From Oscillatoriales cyanobacterium RM2_1_1 (GTDB lineage: Bacteria; Cyanobacteriota; Cyanobacteriia; Cyanobacteriales; Microcoleaceae), in assembly GCA_012033335.1 (NCBI GenBank), contig JAAURB010000019.1:1-62743 (forward strand): a stretch of 62,743 nucleotides of DNA, given 5' to 3'. The notes under the pieces were generated by a model, which was not told the DNA's origin, searched no databases, and worked only from the letters and a program-made list of their open reading frames with translations. Below are positions 25,579 to 34,574 of this stretch, piece after piece; position 1 is the first letter of the stretch, and each line of letters opens with the position of its first letter. The translations under genes and the position numbers were made by a program.

Positions 25579-28554
25579 TTAATCCACCCCTGCAATCGGT
25601 GCAAATCCCTGCCGTTGAATGTTCTCCGTAATGGTTCGAGGTTCGAGGAATTGTAGTAAGTAATCTGGGCCTCCCGCCTTTGAGCCTACCCCTGAAAGTT
25701 TGAATCCACCGAAGGGTTGACGGGAAACAATTGCCCCCGTAATTCCCCGATTGATATACAGATTTCCCACCTCAAAATCAGTTTTGGCTTGGGCAATATG
25801 GGACGGGGTACGAGAATACAATCCGCCGGTTAAGGCGTAATTTGTGCCGTTAGCGATCTCAATTGCCTGATGGAAATTCTCCGCTTGAATTACCGCCAAA
25901 ACCGGGCCGAAAATTTCTTCCTGGGCAATTTTTGCGGTGGGGGAAACGTGAATAAATACAGTGGGCGGGACAAAATATCCAGTTGTTGGAGCCTCAACTT
26001 GAATGGCTAATTCCGCTTCCTGTTTGCCGATTTCAATATACTGTTGAATGTTTTTTTGAGCATTGCCATCAATCACCGGGCCGACAAAGGTGCCGGGATT
26101 AACCGGATCGCCGACATTGAGCGATCGCACCGCTTCCACCAACCGCTTAACAAAGGCTTCATACACTGGTTCCAAGACAATCACCCGGGAGCAGGCTGAA
26201 CATTTCTGACCGCTATAGCCAAAAGCGGAATAAACCACCCCGGCAACGGCCTGATCCAGGTCAGCACTTTCATCGACGATGATGGCGTTTTTGCCCCCCA
26301 TTTCCGCGATCACCCGTTTCAGGTGTCGTTGCCCTGGTTGCAGGATGGCGGCTTCGGCATAGATCCGACTCCCCACTTCCTGGGAACCCGTGAAAGTGAT
26401 CATGTGAACCTCCGGGTGCTTCACCAGATGGGAACCGACGGTGGAACCCTTGCAGGGAATGTATTGGAAGACTCCAGGGGGAACCCCGGCATCCACCAGG
26501 ATTTCCGTAATTTTAGCGGCGATCACGGAGGAGACTTCTGCAGGTTTGAGCAACGTGCAATTTCCAGCCACCAGGGAGGCAACGGTCATGCCCGTGGGAA
26601 TTGCCAGGGGGAAGTTCCAGGGGGAGATCACCAGGGAAATCCCACGCGGTTGATAGTGGTAACGGTCGGTTTCGCCAGCGGTGTCGTAGGTGTGACCCTG
26701 ATCGAGCCGTTCCATTTCATCGGCGTAGTAACGACAAAAATCAACCGCCTCAGAAACCTCAGCATCAGATTGGGTCAGGGTTTTGCCGACTTCATAGGCC
26801 ATCCAGCCGCAGAGTTCGTAGCGTCGCTGTTCCATCAGTTCGGCGGCTTTTCTCAAGACCCCGGCCCGCTCCCGAACAGCGGTACGTTTCCACTGGGGAA
26901 AGGCGGCTTTGGCGGCTTGAATTGCCTGCTCTGCCTGGTCAATACTGAGGAGGCCAATTTTGCCGACGATTTCTTCCGGTTGCGTCGGATTGACTGAATT
27001 CACTGTCACTTCCGTCTGTTCCCGCTTGCCATTAATCAAGGGTAGATAGGTTTGCCCTAATTGCTGATGCACCATTTCCAATGCCTTCAATCCCCTGTCC
27101 CGTAACCCTGGATTGGCAAAATTACTGTCCGCTGCATTTGGAAATATAGGCTTCCATGTTGTTGTAATCTGACTCTCAAAATTGGCTTGAGGGGGAGCGA
27201 GTAACTGTTCAACCGGACGCTGTTCGGAACTCTGACGCAGGAACGAAGAGTTGGCCGTATTCTCCAGTAATCGCCGAATTAAGTAAGACATTCCCGGTAG
27301 CAACTCGCCATAGGGGCAGTACATCCGCACTCGGTAGCCTTTCTGGGCCAAGGCTTTGGCCAGTTGATCCCCCATACCGTACAATACCTGCATTTCAAAA
27401 CAACGGCGCGGTATATTTAGGCTTTCAGCAATCGCCATGGCCCGTGCTTGAGATCGGACGTTATGGCTGCCGATAGCAGAGTAGATCAAGGGGTGATTTT
27501 CCAGCATCAATTGGGTGAGCTGTTCAAAGGTCGCATCGGTGGCCGCTTTATCATTGAAGACGGGTTGGGGCCAGTCATTTTGCATGGATTTAATCGTTTC
27601 CTGATCCCAGTAAGCTCCTTTGACCAGCCGAACCGTCACTGGATGCCCCCGCCGCTTGGCCCATGCAATAATCCCTTCTAGATCCTGCTGGGAGTCCCGC
27701 AGATAGGCTTGTACCGTCATGCCCACATCGGTGCGCTGACGGAATTCTTCTTCCATCAACAGGTTTTTTAAGATGCTAAAGGTTAAATTTTTGTAGGCAT
27801 ATTGCTCCATATCAAAGTGAACCGCTGCCCCCAAATCTTTTGCGCGGCGGAGTAGAGTCCGGATGCGATCGCTAACTTTCAGTTCACTGCCCCTGGCATC
27901 GAGGGGATCGAACTGGGAATAAAAGGCAGTTAACTTAACGGAAACCTGAACTTTGGGAATCGGTTGACCCTCGGCTTCGTCAATCTGGGGAATGGGTGAC
28001 CATTGGTTGGCCGCTTCTGTGAATTTCTCCATCAGTTCTAGATAGCGGTTGAGGTAGGACTGGGCTTCCGTTTCCGTGATCACCGCCTCCCCGAGTAAGT
28101 CAACGGTAAAAGCCAGTTTGTCCTTCCGCAACTTTTCCAGGGTTTTAATGACCTGGGGAATGGTGTCCCCGGCAATATACTTATGGGCAAGGGTTTCCAC
28201 GGCGGGGGCAACGGTGGTAGCCGCCACTTTTCCGGGAATAGAATCGGGATTGGCAAAGTTGAGCAGCTTTTTCAGGGCTTCGGGCAATTCCACCTGTTCT
28301 GCCGTCAGATATTCCTGTAAATGAGCTGCAATTTCCGGTTTGCTGCGAAGGGCGGGCAAACAGTCGATGAAATGGAATAATTGCACCCGTAATCCGGGGT
28401 TTGCCATTGTCCAATCTAATAATTTCTCATCCCATCGCATTTGATCCTGCAATTGCCCCAAAAATGAGCGTTTCTTCTCTTGGGTGGCGGCGAGGAGTTC
28501 TTTAGCGATTTCCTGGGTTTTGGGTTCGTAAATGTCTGAAGTTAATGCGACCAC
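25579..28554 (-). CDS. putA: Bifunctional proline dehydrogenase / L-glutamate gamma-semialdehyde dehydrogenase
   Basis: This enzyme oxidises proline to glutamate in two steps, feeding electrons to the quinone pool through FAD and reducing NAD. At 991 residues it contains an N-terminal arm (1-150) without the DNA-binding ribbon-helix-helix of enterobacterial PutA. The FAD barrel follows (about 150-450: KVQVSVKLTAFYSQFDPLD, VRLVKGAYWD, GSHNVRSQARAMA, VRMYCPYGELLPGM, YLIRRLLENTANSSFLRQ). The aldehyde dehydrogenase half (about 500-980) has SPWNFPLAIPTGM, the general-base Glu in AEMGGKNAIIVDE and the catalytic Cys in SGQKCSACSRVIV. Complete and in one frame. It stands alone with no regulator nearby. 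Confidence 0.95.
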   Translation of the reverse strand: MVALTSDIYEPKTQEIAKELLAATQEKKRSFLGQLQDQMRWDEKLLDWTMANPGLRVQLFHFIDCLPALRSKPEIAAHLQEYLTAEQVELPEALKKLLNFANPDSIPGKVAATTVAPAVETLAHKYIAGDTIPQVIKTLEKLRKDKLAFTVDLLGEAVITETEAQSYLNRYLELMEKFTEAANQWSPIPQIDEAEGQPIPKVQVSVKLTAFYSQFDPLDARGSELKVSDRIRTLLRRAKDLGAAVHFDMEQYAYKNLTFSILKNLLMEEEFRQRTDVGMTVQAYLRDSQQDLEGIIAWAKRRGHPVTVRLVKGAYWDQETIKSMQNDWPQPVFNDKAATDATFEQLTQLMLENHPLIYSAIGSHNVRSQARAMAIAESLNIPRRCFEMQVLYGMGDQLAKALAQKGYRVRMYCPYGELLPGMSYLIRRLLENTANSSFLRQSSEQRPVEQLLAPPQANFESQITTTWKPIFPNAADSNFANPGLRDRGLKALEMVHQQLGQTYLPLINGKREQTEVTVNSVNPTQPEEIVGKIGLLSIDQAEQAIQAAKAAFPQWKRTAVRERAGVLRKAAELMEQRRYELCGWMAYEVGKTLTQSDAEVSEAVDFCRYYADEMERLDQGHTYDTAGETDRYHYQPRGISLVISPWNFPLAIPTGMTVASLVAGNCTLLKPAEVSSVIAAKITEILVDAGVPPGVFQYIPCKGSTVGSHLVKHPEVHMITFTGSQEVGSRIYAEAAILQPGQRHLKRVIAEMGGKNAIIVDESADLDQAVAGVVYSAFGYSGQKCSACSRVIVLEPVYEAFVKRLVEAVRSLNVGDPVNPGTFVGPVIDGNAQKNIQQYIEIGKQEAELAIQVEAPTTGYFVPPTVFIHVSPTAKIAQEEIFGPVLAVIQAENFHQAIEIANGTNYALTGGLYSRTPSHIAQAKTDFEVGNLYINRGITGAIVSRQPFGGFKLSGVGSKAGGPDYLLQFLEPRTITENIQRQGFAPIAGVD

Positions 28555-28911
28555 GGTAATGCCTCTCAGTGAGCGAATTGGAATATTTTTAGTTTGAGTG
28601 CGGCAAACTCTCCTACAGTTTTATCAATCTTTAGAGAGAAAACAAGCCTGCCTATCCCTGCACAGCAACAATCCTTGATTTCAATTGTACCTCACAACAC
28701 TAGTCAGATTTTGCAACAGGTAAGCTGATTTTATCCTGGCTTAACCGAACCCAATCTTGAGGAATCTGTAATGGTCAAGAACACTGGATAAATAGCAGGT
28801 CAGAACAATTGTTTCAGGGGTATCCGAACTGAATAATCTGGAATCTGTGATTGGCGTTCTGTAGTTATGGAGCGTGATTGAATTGTCATTGAATTCTTCA
28901 ATAATCCAAAA

Positions 28912-29241
28912 ATGAGCATTGAGCTAATTGTTAGAAAATTTATTAAATCCCAATACCAAGTAACCGGAAATATCTGGACAAAATTTTCGGTGATTCAAGA
29001 TTTTATGCAATCCAGACATATGATTTTTATTCCAAAAATTTTCTTTGAGGCGAATTCTTCTTTTAGATTGTATCCAATTAGTATTGATGAATTTTATCTG
29101 ACCTTGCCAGAATTACAACCCAAATTCCTGCAGAGCTCCACAAAAAAGTTTAACGATTTAATCCATAGAAAATCGAATAAATTTGATAATCAGAAAATGG
29201 ACTTAGAGGTTGGTTGGATTCAGAACTCAATTCTTTTATAG
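28912..29241 (+). CDS. Doubtful hypothetical protein
   Basis: A 109-residue frame, rich in Ile, Phe, Lys and Ser (MSIELIVRKFIKSQYQVTG, FLQSSTKKFNDLIHRKSN). Its composition is much more AT-rich than neighbouring genes. There is no clear ribosome binding site and no recognised motif. It could be a horizontally acquired remnant or chance; I give it low weight. Confidence 0.25.
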   Translation: MSIELIVRKFIKSQYQVTGNIWTKFSVIQDFMQSRHMIFIPKIFFEANSSFRLYPISIDEFYLTLPELQPKFLQSSTKKFNDLIHRKSNKFDNQKMDLEVGWIQNSILL

Positions 29242-29387
29242 ATATTTTACACCAGTTTACTTCCCTTAAGGCTGAGGAACGGAATGGAAAATGGGTAGTA
29301 ACTCTGAGAAATTTAAAGTAGGTTTATCTAAATAATCAGTCTCAATCAATTACTCTCAATAAAGTTCGAAATAAACTTCGCGGTTCA

Positions 29388-29413
29388 GGAGCCCGTAATA
29401 TATTGCGGGCTCC
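29388..29413 (-). terminator. Terminator downstream of the spondin/RTX gene
   Basis: GGAGCCCGTAATA (29388-29400) pairs with TATTGCGGGCTCC (29401-29413) with one mismatch and almost no loop. It lies about 70 bases past the stop codon of the minus-strand gene. Confidence 0.6.
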
Positions 29414-29479
29414 CCAGGAAACCAATGAACGAAAGTTCAATGAAAGTTCAACGAAAACCAAACCAAGATTAAACCAAGA

Positions 29480-30694
29480 TTAAACGAAGCTAGCTGCCGT
29501 CAGGTCAGCCACCTGAATATTGTTCACGACTGCCAACACTTCATTGGTTTCTGCAAAGCGAATCAGAACGTTACTGCCCCCTTGAGACAGTGCCAATTGT
29601 TCAAAGGTCAATTCCCCAGCCAGTTGGAAAGAATCCACACCAACGGCAAAATCCCGCACCCCATCTCGACCGTTGCCGACTGCTAGCACAAACTGATCAG
29701 CGCCCTCACCGCCAAACAGTTGATTATTGCCCAGGCCGCCATCGAGTAGATCGTCTCCTTCATCTCCAAACAAACGATCATTCCCTGCTTCTCCGAAGAG
29801 CTGATCATTGCCCCCCTTGCCCCCGATTCTGTCATCGCCAGCACCGCCGAACAACGTGTCATCACCCCCTTCAGGGCTAGAAGAGCGAAGATTTTCATCG
29901 CCCCGCAGGACATCGTTGCCCAAACCCCCAATAATCAGATCATTGCCCAGACCGCCAGCAACGGTATCATTACCTCCACCGCCTGCTAACTGATCATTGT
30001 CATCTGTTCCCAGAATTTCCTGATCAGTCACATCTTCGATAAAAACTCGAATTCGGGCTACCTGATAGTCGGGTGCGGTATAGTCGGCATTGGCAAACTG
30101 TTCGCTGCTGAGAATGGGGCCGCCAGGAATGAAGCCTCCTGCAAGTTGAACGACTCCGTTTTCATCAACTCCAGTATCAGGAGCTTGCTGACCAAAGAAA
30201 GCAGTATTGGCGGGGATTTCATCATTGACTTCTGTGCCCGCATCTAATACGTTGCTGCCAAAAACAATGAAATCAACCCCAAGGAAATTCCCATTTTCAT
30301 CCACAATTTCAAATGCCCGTTCATTGCCATTGGCAATGAAAAAGTCGTTACTCGGAATTAGCATTGAGGCATAGTTAAAGTAGCGACTTTGGGGATCGCT
30401 CAAATCCAATTCCACTTCAAAAGTTGCCACTTCACCCGCATCAATCGGGCCGGGAGTTCCCTCTGTTCCCAGAATTGTGCCCTGAACCGAGCCAAATCCA
30501 GAGAGATCAAATTCCTGGGAAATTAAAGCCGTAGCTCCATCTTCTGCCACACTTTCTAACCCTGGAGAAACGGGTCGTCCCCGGTCATAGGTATCAAAAT
30601 TCCCATCATGGAACCCAAACCAAACGGGTGTTACAAGAGTTCCATTTGTAGGAGCCAAATTCTCGACGCTAATCGTTACTTGTTGAGTTGCCAT
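29480..30694 (-). CDS. Spondin-domain protein with C-terminal RTX calcium-binding repeats
   Basis: The protein has 404 residues. Residues 5-225 form a spondin_N-type domain (ISVENLAPTNGTLVTPVWFG, FDTYDRGRPVSPGLESVAEDG, ASMLIPSNDFFIANGN). Residues 230-330 are RTX nonapeptides (GGLGNDLIIGGLGNDVLRGD, GDEGDDLLDGG) with one 12-residue insertion (NLRSSSPEGGDD). Residues 332-404 are the C-terminal cap (ADQFVLAVG, GVRDFAVGVDSFQL, LTFEQLALSQGG, ADLTAASFV), the usual end of cyanobacterial RTX exoproteins, which carry no cleaved signal and leave by a type I system. It is likely a calcium-dependent surface or matrix protein. Two direct-repeat elements lie upstream (30869-30934). Confidence 0.88.
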   Translation of the reverse strand: MATQQVTISVENLAPTNGTLVTPVWFGFHDGNFDTYDRGRPVSPGLESVAEDGATALISQEFDLSGFGSVQGTILGTEGTPGPIDAGEVATFEVELDLSDPQSRYFNYASMLIPSNDFFIANGNERAFEIVDENGNFLGVDFIVFGSNVLDAGTEVNDEIPANTAFFGQQAPDTGVDENGVVQLAGGFIPGGPILSSEQFANADYTAPDYQVARIRVFIEDVTDQEILGTDDNDQLAGGGGNDTVAGGLGNDLIIGGLGNDVLRGDENLRSSSPEGGDDTLFGGAGDDRIGGKGGNDQLFGEAGNDRLFGDEGDDLLDGGLGNNQLFGGEGADQFVLAVGNGRDGVRDFAVGVDSFQLAGELTFEQLALSQGGSNVLIRFAETNEVLAVVNNIQVADLTAASFV

Positions 30695-30868
30695 AAGTCA
30701 GTTTTTTGGTAATGGATGAGAGGACTGCTACACGATTCAATGCCAATCAATGCAAAGTTTGCAGTCAACTTAGTTAAATGACGCAAGCCTGAATTTTTCC
30801 TGAGAGCTAGCTGATGATTTGATGGGAAACTGTGAGGAATTAGACAGAAGTTAGATAGATGAGTGGTT

Positions 30869-30934
30869 CTGACTTATGTAAAGCTTCTGTAAAATCATGG
30901 GATCTGACCCTGACTTTTATAAAGCTTGTGTAAA
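30869..30934. promoter_or_regulatory. Pair of direct-repeat elements upstream of the spondin/RTX gene
   Basis: CTGACTTATGTAAAGCTTCT (30869-30888, then GTAAA) recurs as CTGACTTTTATAAAGCTTGT (30910-30929, then GTAAA), 41 bases apart, about four helical turns. In the first copy TGTAAA is itself repeated with 11-base spacing, the pattern bound by OmpR/PhoB-type regulators. No regulator gene is adjacent. Confidence 0.4.
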
Positions 30935-31109
30935 CTATAGCCATCGGGTTGGAGTCACAACTGAGAAGCAAACACTCTTGCCCTTTAAGTTTCTAATACC
31001 AACTCTTAAAATTGCCATGACACAAAACCCAGAGCACACCGCAGCGCGTTGCGTTCCAGGTTCCTATCTATCGAAATATTAAAGAGGATTAATATAACCT
31101 GGGCTACCC

Positions 31110-31154
31110 TTTAAATAAATTGCCTTTTAACAAATTGCCTTTCAACAAATTGGT
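31110..31154. repeat. Three tandem copies of a 15-base repeat
   Basis: TTTAAATAAATTGCC, TTTTAACAAATTGCC and TTTCAACAAATTGGT follow one another without gaps. They lie in the 635-base spacer (30695-31329) between divergent-upstream and convergent genes, where I see no gene. Confidence 0.65.
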
Positions 31155-31329
31155 GAACCGTGCTTACCTTAAAAGTCTAGATTGTTCAGATGATTAAGCT
31201 TGCGAAATCCAGGCGTTTTAGACCGATCTCCAGGAGCTTCTTTTCGTAATCCTGTGAGCTTGAGCTATCCCAACCATCTGGCCTAACTGTCTGGAATAAA
31301 TGAAAGATTTCTAACAGAACCCAGGGCCC

Positions 31330-32850
31330 TTAAAACAGGTCAGCCTGATTAAACTTTGCAGCTTTTTGTGAGGTTTTTGCCCCTTCTCCACAGGTTCGAG
31401 GCGTGGGAAATAACTTGCCGGGATTTGCCAATCCTTTGGGATTGAATACATCTCGAATCCAGGTCATCGTTTCTAAGTCAATCTCACTAAACATTTGCGG
31501 CATATAGCACTTTTTGTCTGCACCAATTCCATGTTCCCCCGAAAGACTACCCCCAACTTTTACACAGATCTTGAGGATTTCACCCCCAATTTCCTCAACA
31601 GTTTCTAACGCCCCAGGAATAGAATTATCATAGAGAATCAATGGATGCAAATTACCATCTCCAGCATGGAATACATTGGCAATCGGGTAGCCATATTTTT
31701 TACTCAGGGCTTCAATTTCTTTCAATACATAGGCCATTTGAGTTCGGGGAATCACCCCATCCTGAACATAATAATCCGGACTGATGTGTCCGGCAGCGGC
31801 AAAGGCCGCCTTACGCCCTTTCCAGATCCTCTGACGTTTTTCAGGATCAGCCGCACTGGTAATACTGCGCGCCCCATTTTGCCGACAAATTTCAGCAATT
31901 CGATGTTTATTCGTGGCGACTTCCACCTCCAATCCATCCACTTCCACCAGCAAAATTGCTCCAGCATCCCGGGGATATAGCCCGGTATTCACCACATCTT
32001 CAACAGCATTAATGCTGAGGTTGTCCATGATTTCCATTCCCCCTGGAATAATCCCAGCCCCGATAATATCGGACACCGCAGTTCCCGCCGCTTCCAGGGT
32101 GGCAAAATCTGCCAAAACCACGCAGATCGATTCAGGTGCTTTCAAAATTCTCAGGGTAATCTCGGTGGCAATCCCCAGGGTTCCCTCTGAACCCACAAAT
32201 AACCCCGTCAGATCATAACCGGGCATTTCCGGAATAGAACCCCCCAAATCCACAACTGCCCCAGCGGGGGTAACCACCCTTACCCCCAGGACGTGGTTGG
32301 TAGTGACCCCATACTTCAAACAGTGAACGCCCCCGGAATTCTCCGCCACATTCCCCCCAATTGAGCAAATAATCTGGCTGGAGGGATCGGGGGCATAGTA
32401 GAACCCAGAACCACTGACAGCCTGAGTCACCCAATTATTAATCACCCCAGGCTGGACAATAACCTGATGATTTTCCAGATCAATTTTGAGGATCCGCCGC
32501 ATTAAAGCGGTGACAATTAGCACGCAGTCCTCCGCAGGCAATGCCCCCCCGGATAACCCTGTACCTGCGCCCCGCGCGACCCAGGGAAGATCGTGGCGAT
32601 CGCAGAGCTTTACCGCTTCAGCCACCTGTTCCGTGGTTCGAGGCAACACAACCAGGGCCGGACGCTGACGATAGCTAGTCAACCCGTCACATTCGTAGAC
32701 TAATAGTTCTTCCCGGCGCTGAATCACCCCTTTGGGGCCTACAATCGCTGCAAATTTTTTGATGAGAGCTTTCCAGTTGGGCTGGGACTTTTGAGATGAA
32801 TTTTGAGATGGACGTTGAAGCGAACTCTGCGGTTGGGCGGGGGCTAGCAT
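31330..32850 (-). CDS. glcD: Glycolate dehydrogenase, FAD-linked subunit
   Basis: GlcD oxidises glycolate to glyoxylate in cyanobacterial photorespiration without making peroxide. The protein (506 residues from the ATG at 32850, MLAPAQPQS) has the FAD_binding_4 domain (VVLPRTTEQVAEAVKLC, the FAD loop GAGTGLSGGALP, SSQIICSIGGNVAENSGG, VGSEGTLGIATEITLRI) and the C-terminal FAD-oxidase domain (HAGDGNLHPLILYD, SGEHGIGADKK). An upstream TTG at 32877 would add nine residues but is less likely. The Fe-S partner subunit is not in this window. FAD-linked D-lactate dehydrogenase is a close alternative on sequence alone. Only 74 bases separate it from the divergent ycf33-like gene. Confidence 0.88.
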   Translation of the reverse strand: MLAPAQPQSSLQRPSQNSSQKSQPNWKALIKKFAAIVGPKGVIQRREELLVYECDGLTSYRQRPALVVLPRTTEQVAEAVKLCDRHDLPWVARGAGTGLSGGALPAEDCVLIVTALMRRILKIDLENHQVIVQPGVINNWVTQAVSGSGFYYAPDPSSQIICSIGGNVAENSGGVHCLKYGVTTNHVLGVRVVTPAGAVVDLGGSIPEMPGYDLTGLFVGSEGTLGIATEITLRILKAPESICVVLADFATLEAAGTAVSDIIGAGIIPGGMEIMDNLSINAVEDVVNTGLYPRDAGAILLVEVDGLEVEVATNKHRIAEICRQNGARSITSAADPEKRQRIWKGRKAAFAAAGHISPDYYVQDGVIPRTQMAYVLKEIEALSKKYGYPIANVFHAGDGNLHPLILYDNSIPGALETVEEIGGEILKICVKVGGSLSGEHGIGADKKCYMPQMFSEIDLETMTWIRDVFNPKGLANPGKLFPTPRTCGEGAKTSQKAAKFNQADLF

Positions 32851-32924
32851 AACAAAACTTGTCGAATCGGCAAGCAAAGGGTGACAATGGAAGCAGGCTA
32901 ATCAATCTCTAGTCTAACAAAGCC

Positions 32925-33128
32925 ATGAAAGACTTTTTTAACAACGTTGCCCGCTATCCCCGATATTTTATCAGCTTTACCCTTGGAGTCTTTTTTGCTC
33001 TATTTGGATGGCTCAAGCCCCTGTTGTCCAAGCCCCTGACAGCCATAGCCCTATTTGGCCTAGTGGGGGGAACACTGGCCTTTACGTTTTTTACTCTACA
33101 AGCTATGTTGGGGTTAAGTCCAGTTTAA
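32925..33128 (+). CDS. ycf33: Ycf33/DUF751-family small membrane protein
   Basis: The protein has 67 residues. It has the family start MKDFFNNVARYPRYFISFTL and two hydrophobic helices (about 14-31 and 40-61). The family is conserved in cyanobacteria and in red-lineage plastids; its function is not established. The stop codon is followed 30 bases later by a strong terminator, so it is a single-gene transcript. Confidence 0.85.
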   Translation: MKDFFNNVARYPRYFISFTLGVFFALFGWLKPLLSKPLTAIALFGLVGGTLAFTFFTLQAMLGLSPV

Positions 33129-33160
33129 TTGGTGGCAACTGGAACTTTCAGTGTTTGGGG

Positions 33161-33202
33161 GAGTCGGAATCAACTCATGTTTGATTCCGGCTCCACTTTT
33201 TT
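33161..33202 (+). terminator. Terminator of the ycf33-like gene
   Basis: GAGTCGGAATCAA (33161-33173) pairs with TTGATTCCGGCTC (33181-33193) with one G-T-type mismatch, followed by CACTTTTTT. It may also serve the convergent TPR gene. Confidence 0.85.
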
Positions 33203-33261
33203 GGGAATAATTTTGGAGTAATTTTGGCATAATGCTGGAATGATTTCTGCCCAAAACTAAA

Positions 33262-34197
33262 CTACTGAGGCTGGGGTGGCTTGGTGGTATCCTCAGTTGT
33301 TTTTTCCGTAGGCTTGATTGAACCATCTGAGTCGGCCCCTGGAGCAGGAATTCCCTGGGGTAAATCCTCAGTGGGGACGACTTCAAGACCCCCTTGTTTC
33401 TGAATCTGATCCTTGAAGTTGGGGGGGGCAATTTCTGCCGCCTTGGCAAATAAAGGTTCAGCCTCACCCAGATTACCCTGATCCTTCAGGACAATGGCTT
33501 TTCCTAAAATCGGTCGGAAATCTTGTTCATTGGTCTTGATCGCTTCATCGTAGATGGCGATCGCCTCATCGTAGCGCTTCTGTTCTGCATAAACCTGTCC
33601 AAGAATGAGCTGCACAGAGGTTTCATCAATAGTGCCCGGTTGAGCTTGATTCGCTTGAGGGGCTGCTTTTAACGTTTCCTGGAGTAGACCAATGGCGGCT
33701 TCTGGTCGTTGTTGGGTCAAGAGCAAGTTCACATATCCCTGCAGGGCTTGAATTTGCCCGGGTTGTTTCTCTAGAATATTGCGGTAGATCTTGGCGGATT
33801 CTTCTTGATTTCCAGTGTATTGTTGAGCTTGAGCCAGCAAAATGCTGTACTCTAGAGCCTCTGGATTCATTTCTGAAAGCTTTTGCAGGGGAGCCACCAC
33901 ATCCTTGACATCTCCCTGACCCAATCGAATTAGCTCCAACTTGGCCTGGAGAAATCCCCGGAGTGCGGTTTCATTTTCCGGCTCCCGTTGTAGAACCATT
34001 TCGTAGCCCCTAGCTTGGGCCTCTAGGTCAGCTTGCTTGCTCTGGGCTGCCTGGTTCGGTGAAGGGGTTGTCGCAACTTGGGGTTGATTTGCTGCTCCAA
34101 AAATTCCACCAATCAGAGGGCCAAGAGAGAACCCAATAAAAGCAATCAAGGATAGTACCAGCACCACCCCGAGCAAACCACGACGCTTATCTACCAT
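33262..34197 (-). CDS. Membrane-anchored tetratricopeptide-repeat protein
   Basis: The protein has 311 residues. One transmembrane helix (about 9-34, GVVLVLSLIAFIGFSLGPLIG) anchors it. TPR-type helix pairs fill residues 55-275 (ARGYEMVLQREPENETAL, ALEYSILLAQAQQYTGNQ, ILGQVYAEQKRYDEAIAIYD, AIVLKDQGNLGEAEPLFAKA). The tail is Pro/Thr/Lys-rich and disordered (GADSDGSIKPTEKTTED). TPR units hold protein complexes; in cyanobacteria such anchored proteins often assist photosystem or envelope assembly, but the partner here is unknown. Three tandem 15-base repeats lie 15 bases upstream of its start codon. Confidence 0.8.
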   Translation of the reverse strand: MVDKRRGLLGVVLVLSLIAFIGFSLGPLIGGIFGAANQPQVATTPSPNQAAQSKQADLEAQARGYEMVLQREPENETALRGFLQAKLELIRLGQGDVKDVVAPLQKLSEMNPEALEYSILLAQAQQYTGNQEESAKIYRNILEKQPGQIQALQGYVNLLLTQQRPEAAIGLLQETLKAAPQANQAQPGTIDETSVQLILGQVYAEQKRYDEAIAIYDEAIKTNEQDFRPILGKAIVLKDQGNLGEAEPLFAKAAEIAPPNFKDQIQKQGGLEVVPTEDLPQGIPAPGADSDGSIKPTEKTTEDTTKPPQPQ

Positions 34198-34211
34198 GGA
34201 ACTCTAGACCT

Positions 34212-34255
34212 CGATAACCAACTACTTGATAACCAACTACTCGATAACCAACTGA
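34212..34255. repeat. Three tandem copies of a 15-base repeat in the leader of the TPR gene
   Basis: CGATAACCAACTACT, TGATAACCAACTACT and CGATAACCAACTGA are contiguous and end 15 bases before the TPR start codon on the opposite strand (34197). They may affect its leader or be a regulator site. Confidence 0.65.
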
Positions 34256-34574
34256 AAACACATTGCACCATAGTTGGTACAGCAAATCGTACCTTGCAGC
34301 TAATATAGTAACAGACCTGTAGTGCCAAATCTGACCTTATTGTAATCTTTAGGAATCTTTAGAACCCATTTTGAGAATCTAAAGAGTTGGAAGAGTTCAC
34401 GGATTCGTCTATTTGGAGGTTGGATTGATTAGAATGGTTAAATTGACCAGATTTTTCTCCAGGTCTCTTTGTAAACTCAGTTCGTAGTCTGTTTGTAGAC
34501 AACGGACAAAGCGGTTTCAAAGTTTAGCTTGGTAGTTAAATTTAGTTCTTGATTTAGTTCTCAAAGTCCTATTT

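Larger units (their letters stand above)
28555..29479. other. Long AT-rich intergenic region with one doubtful small frame
   Basis: These 925 bases lie between the putA start and the 3' end of the spondin/RTX gene. They contain the doubtful frame at 28912-29241, a terminator (29388-29413) and short direct repeats near 29430-29480 (GAAAGTTCAA and AAACCAAGATTAA, each at least twice). The rest shows nothing recognisable. Confidence 0.45.

Noticed and set aside
26323-26997. 224-residue open frame on the plus strand
   Set aside because: It lies entirely within putA on the other strand and has no motif; a shadow of the strongly biased coding frame.
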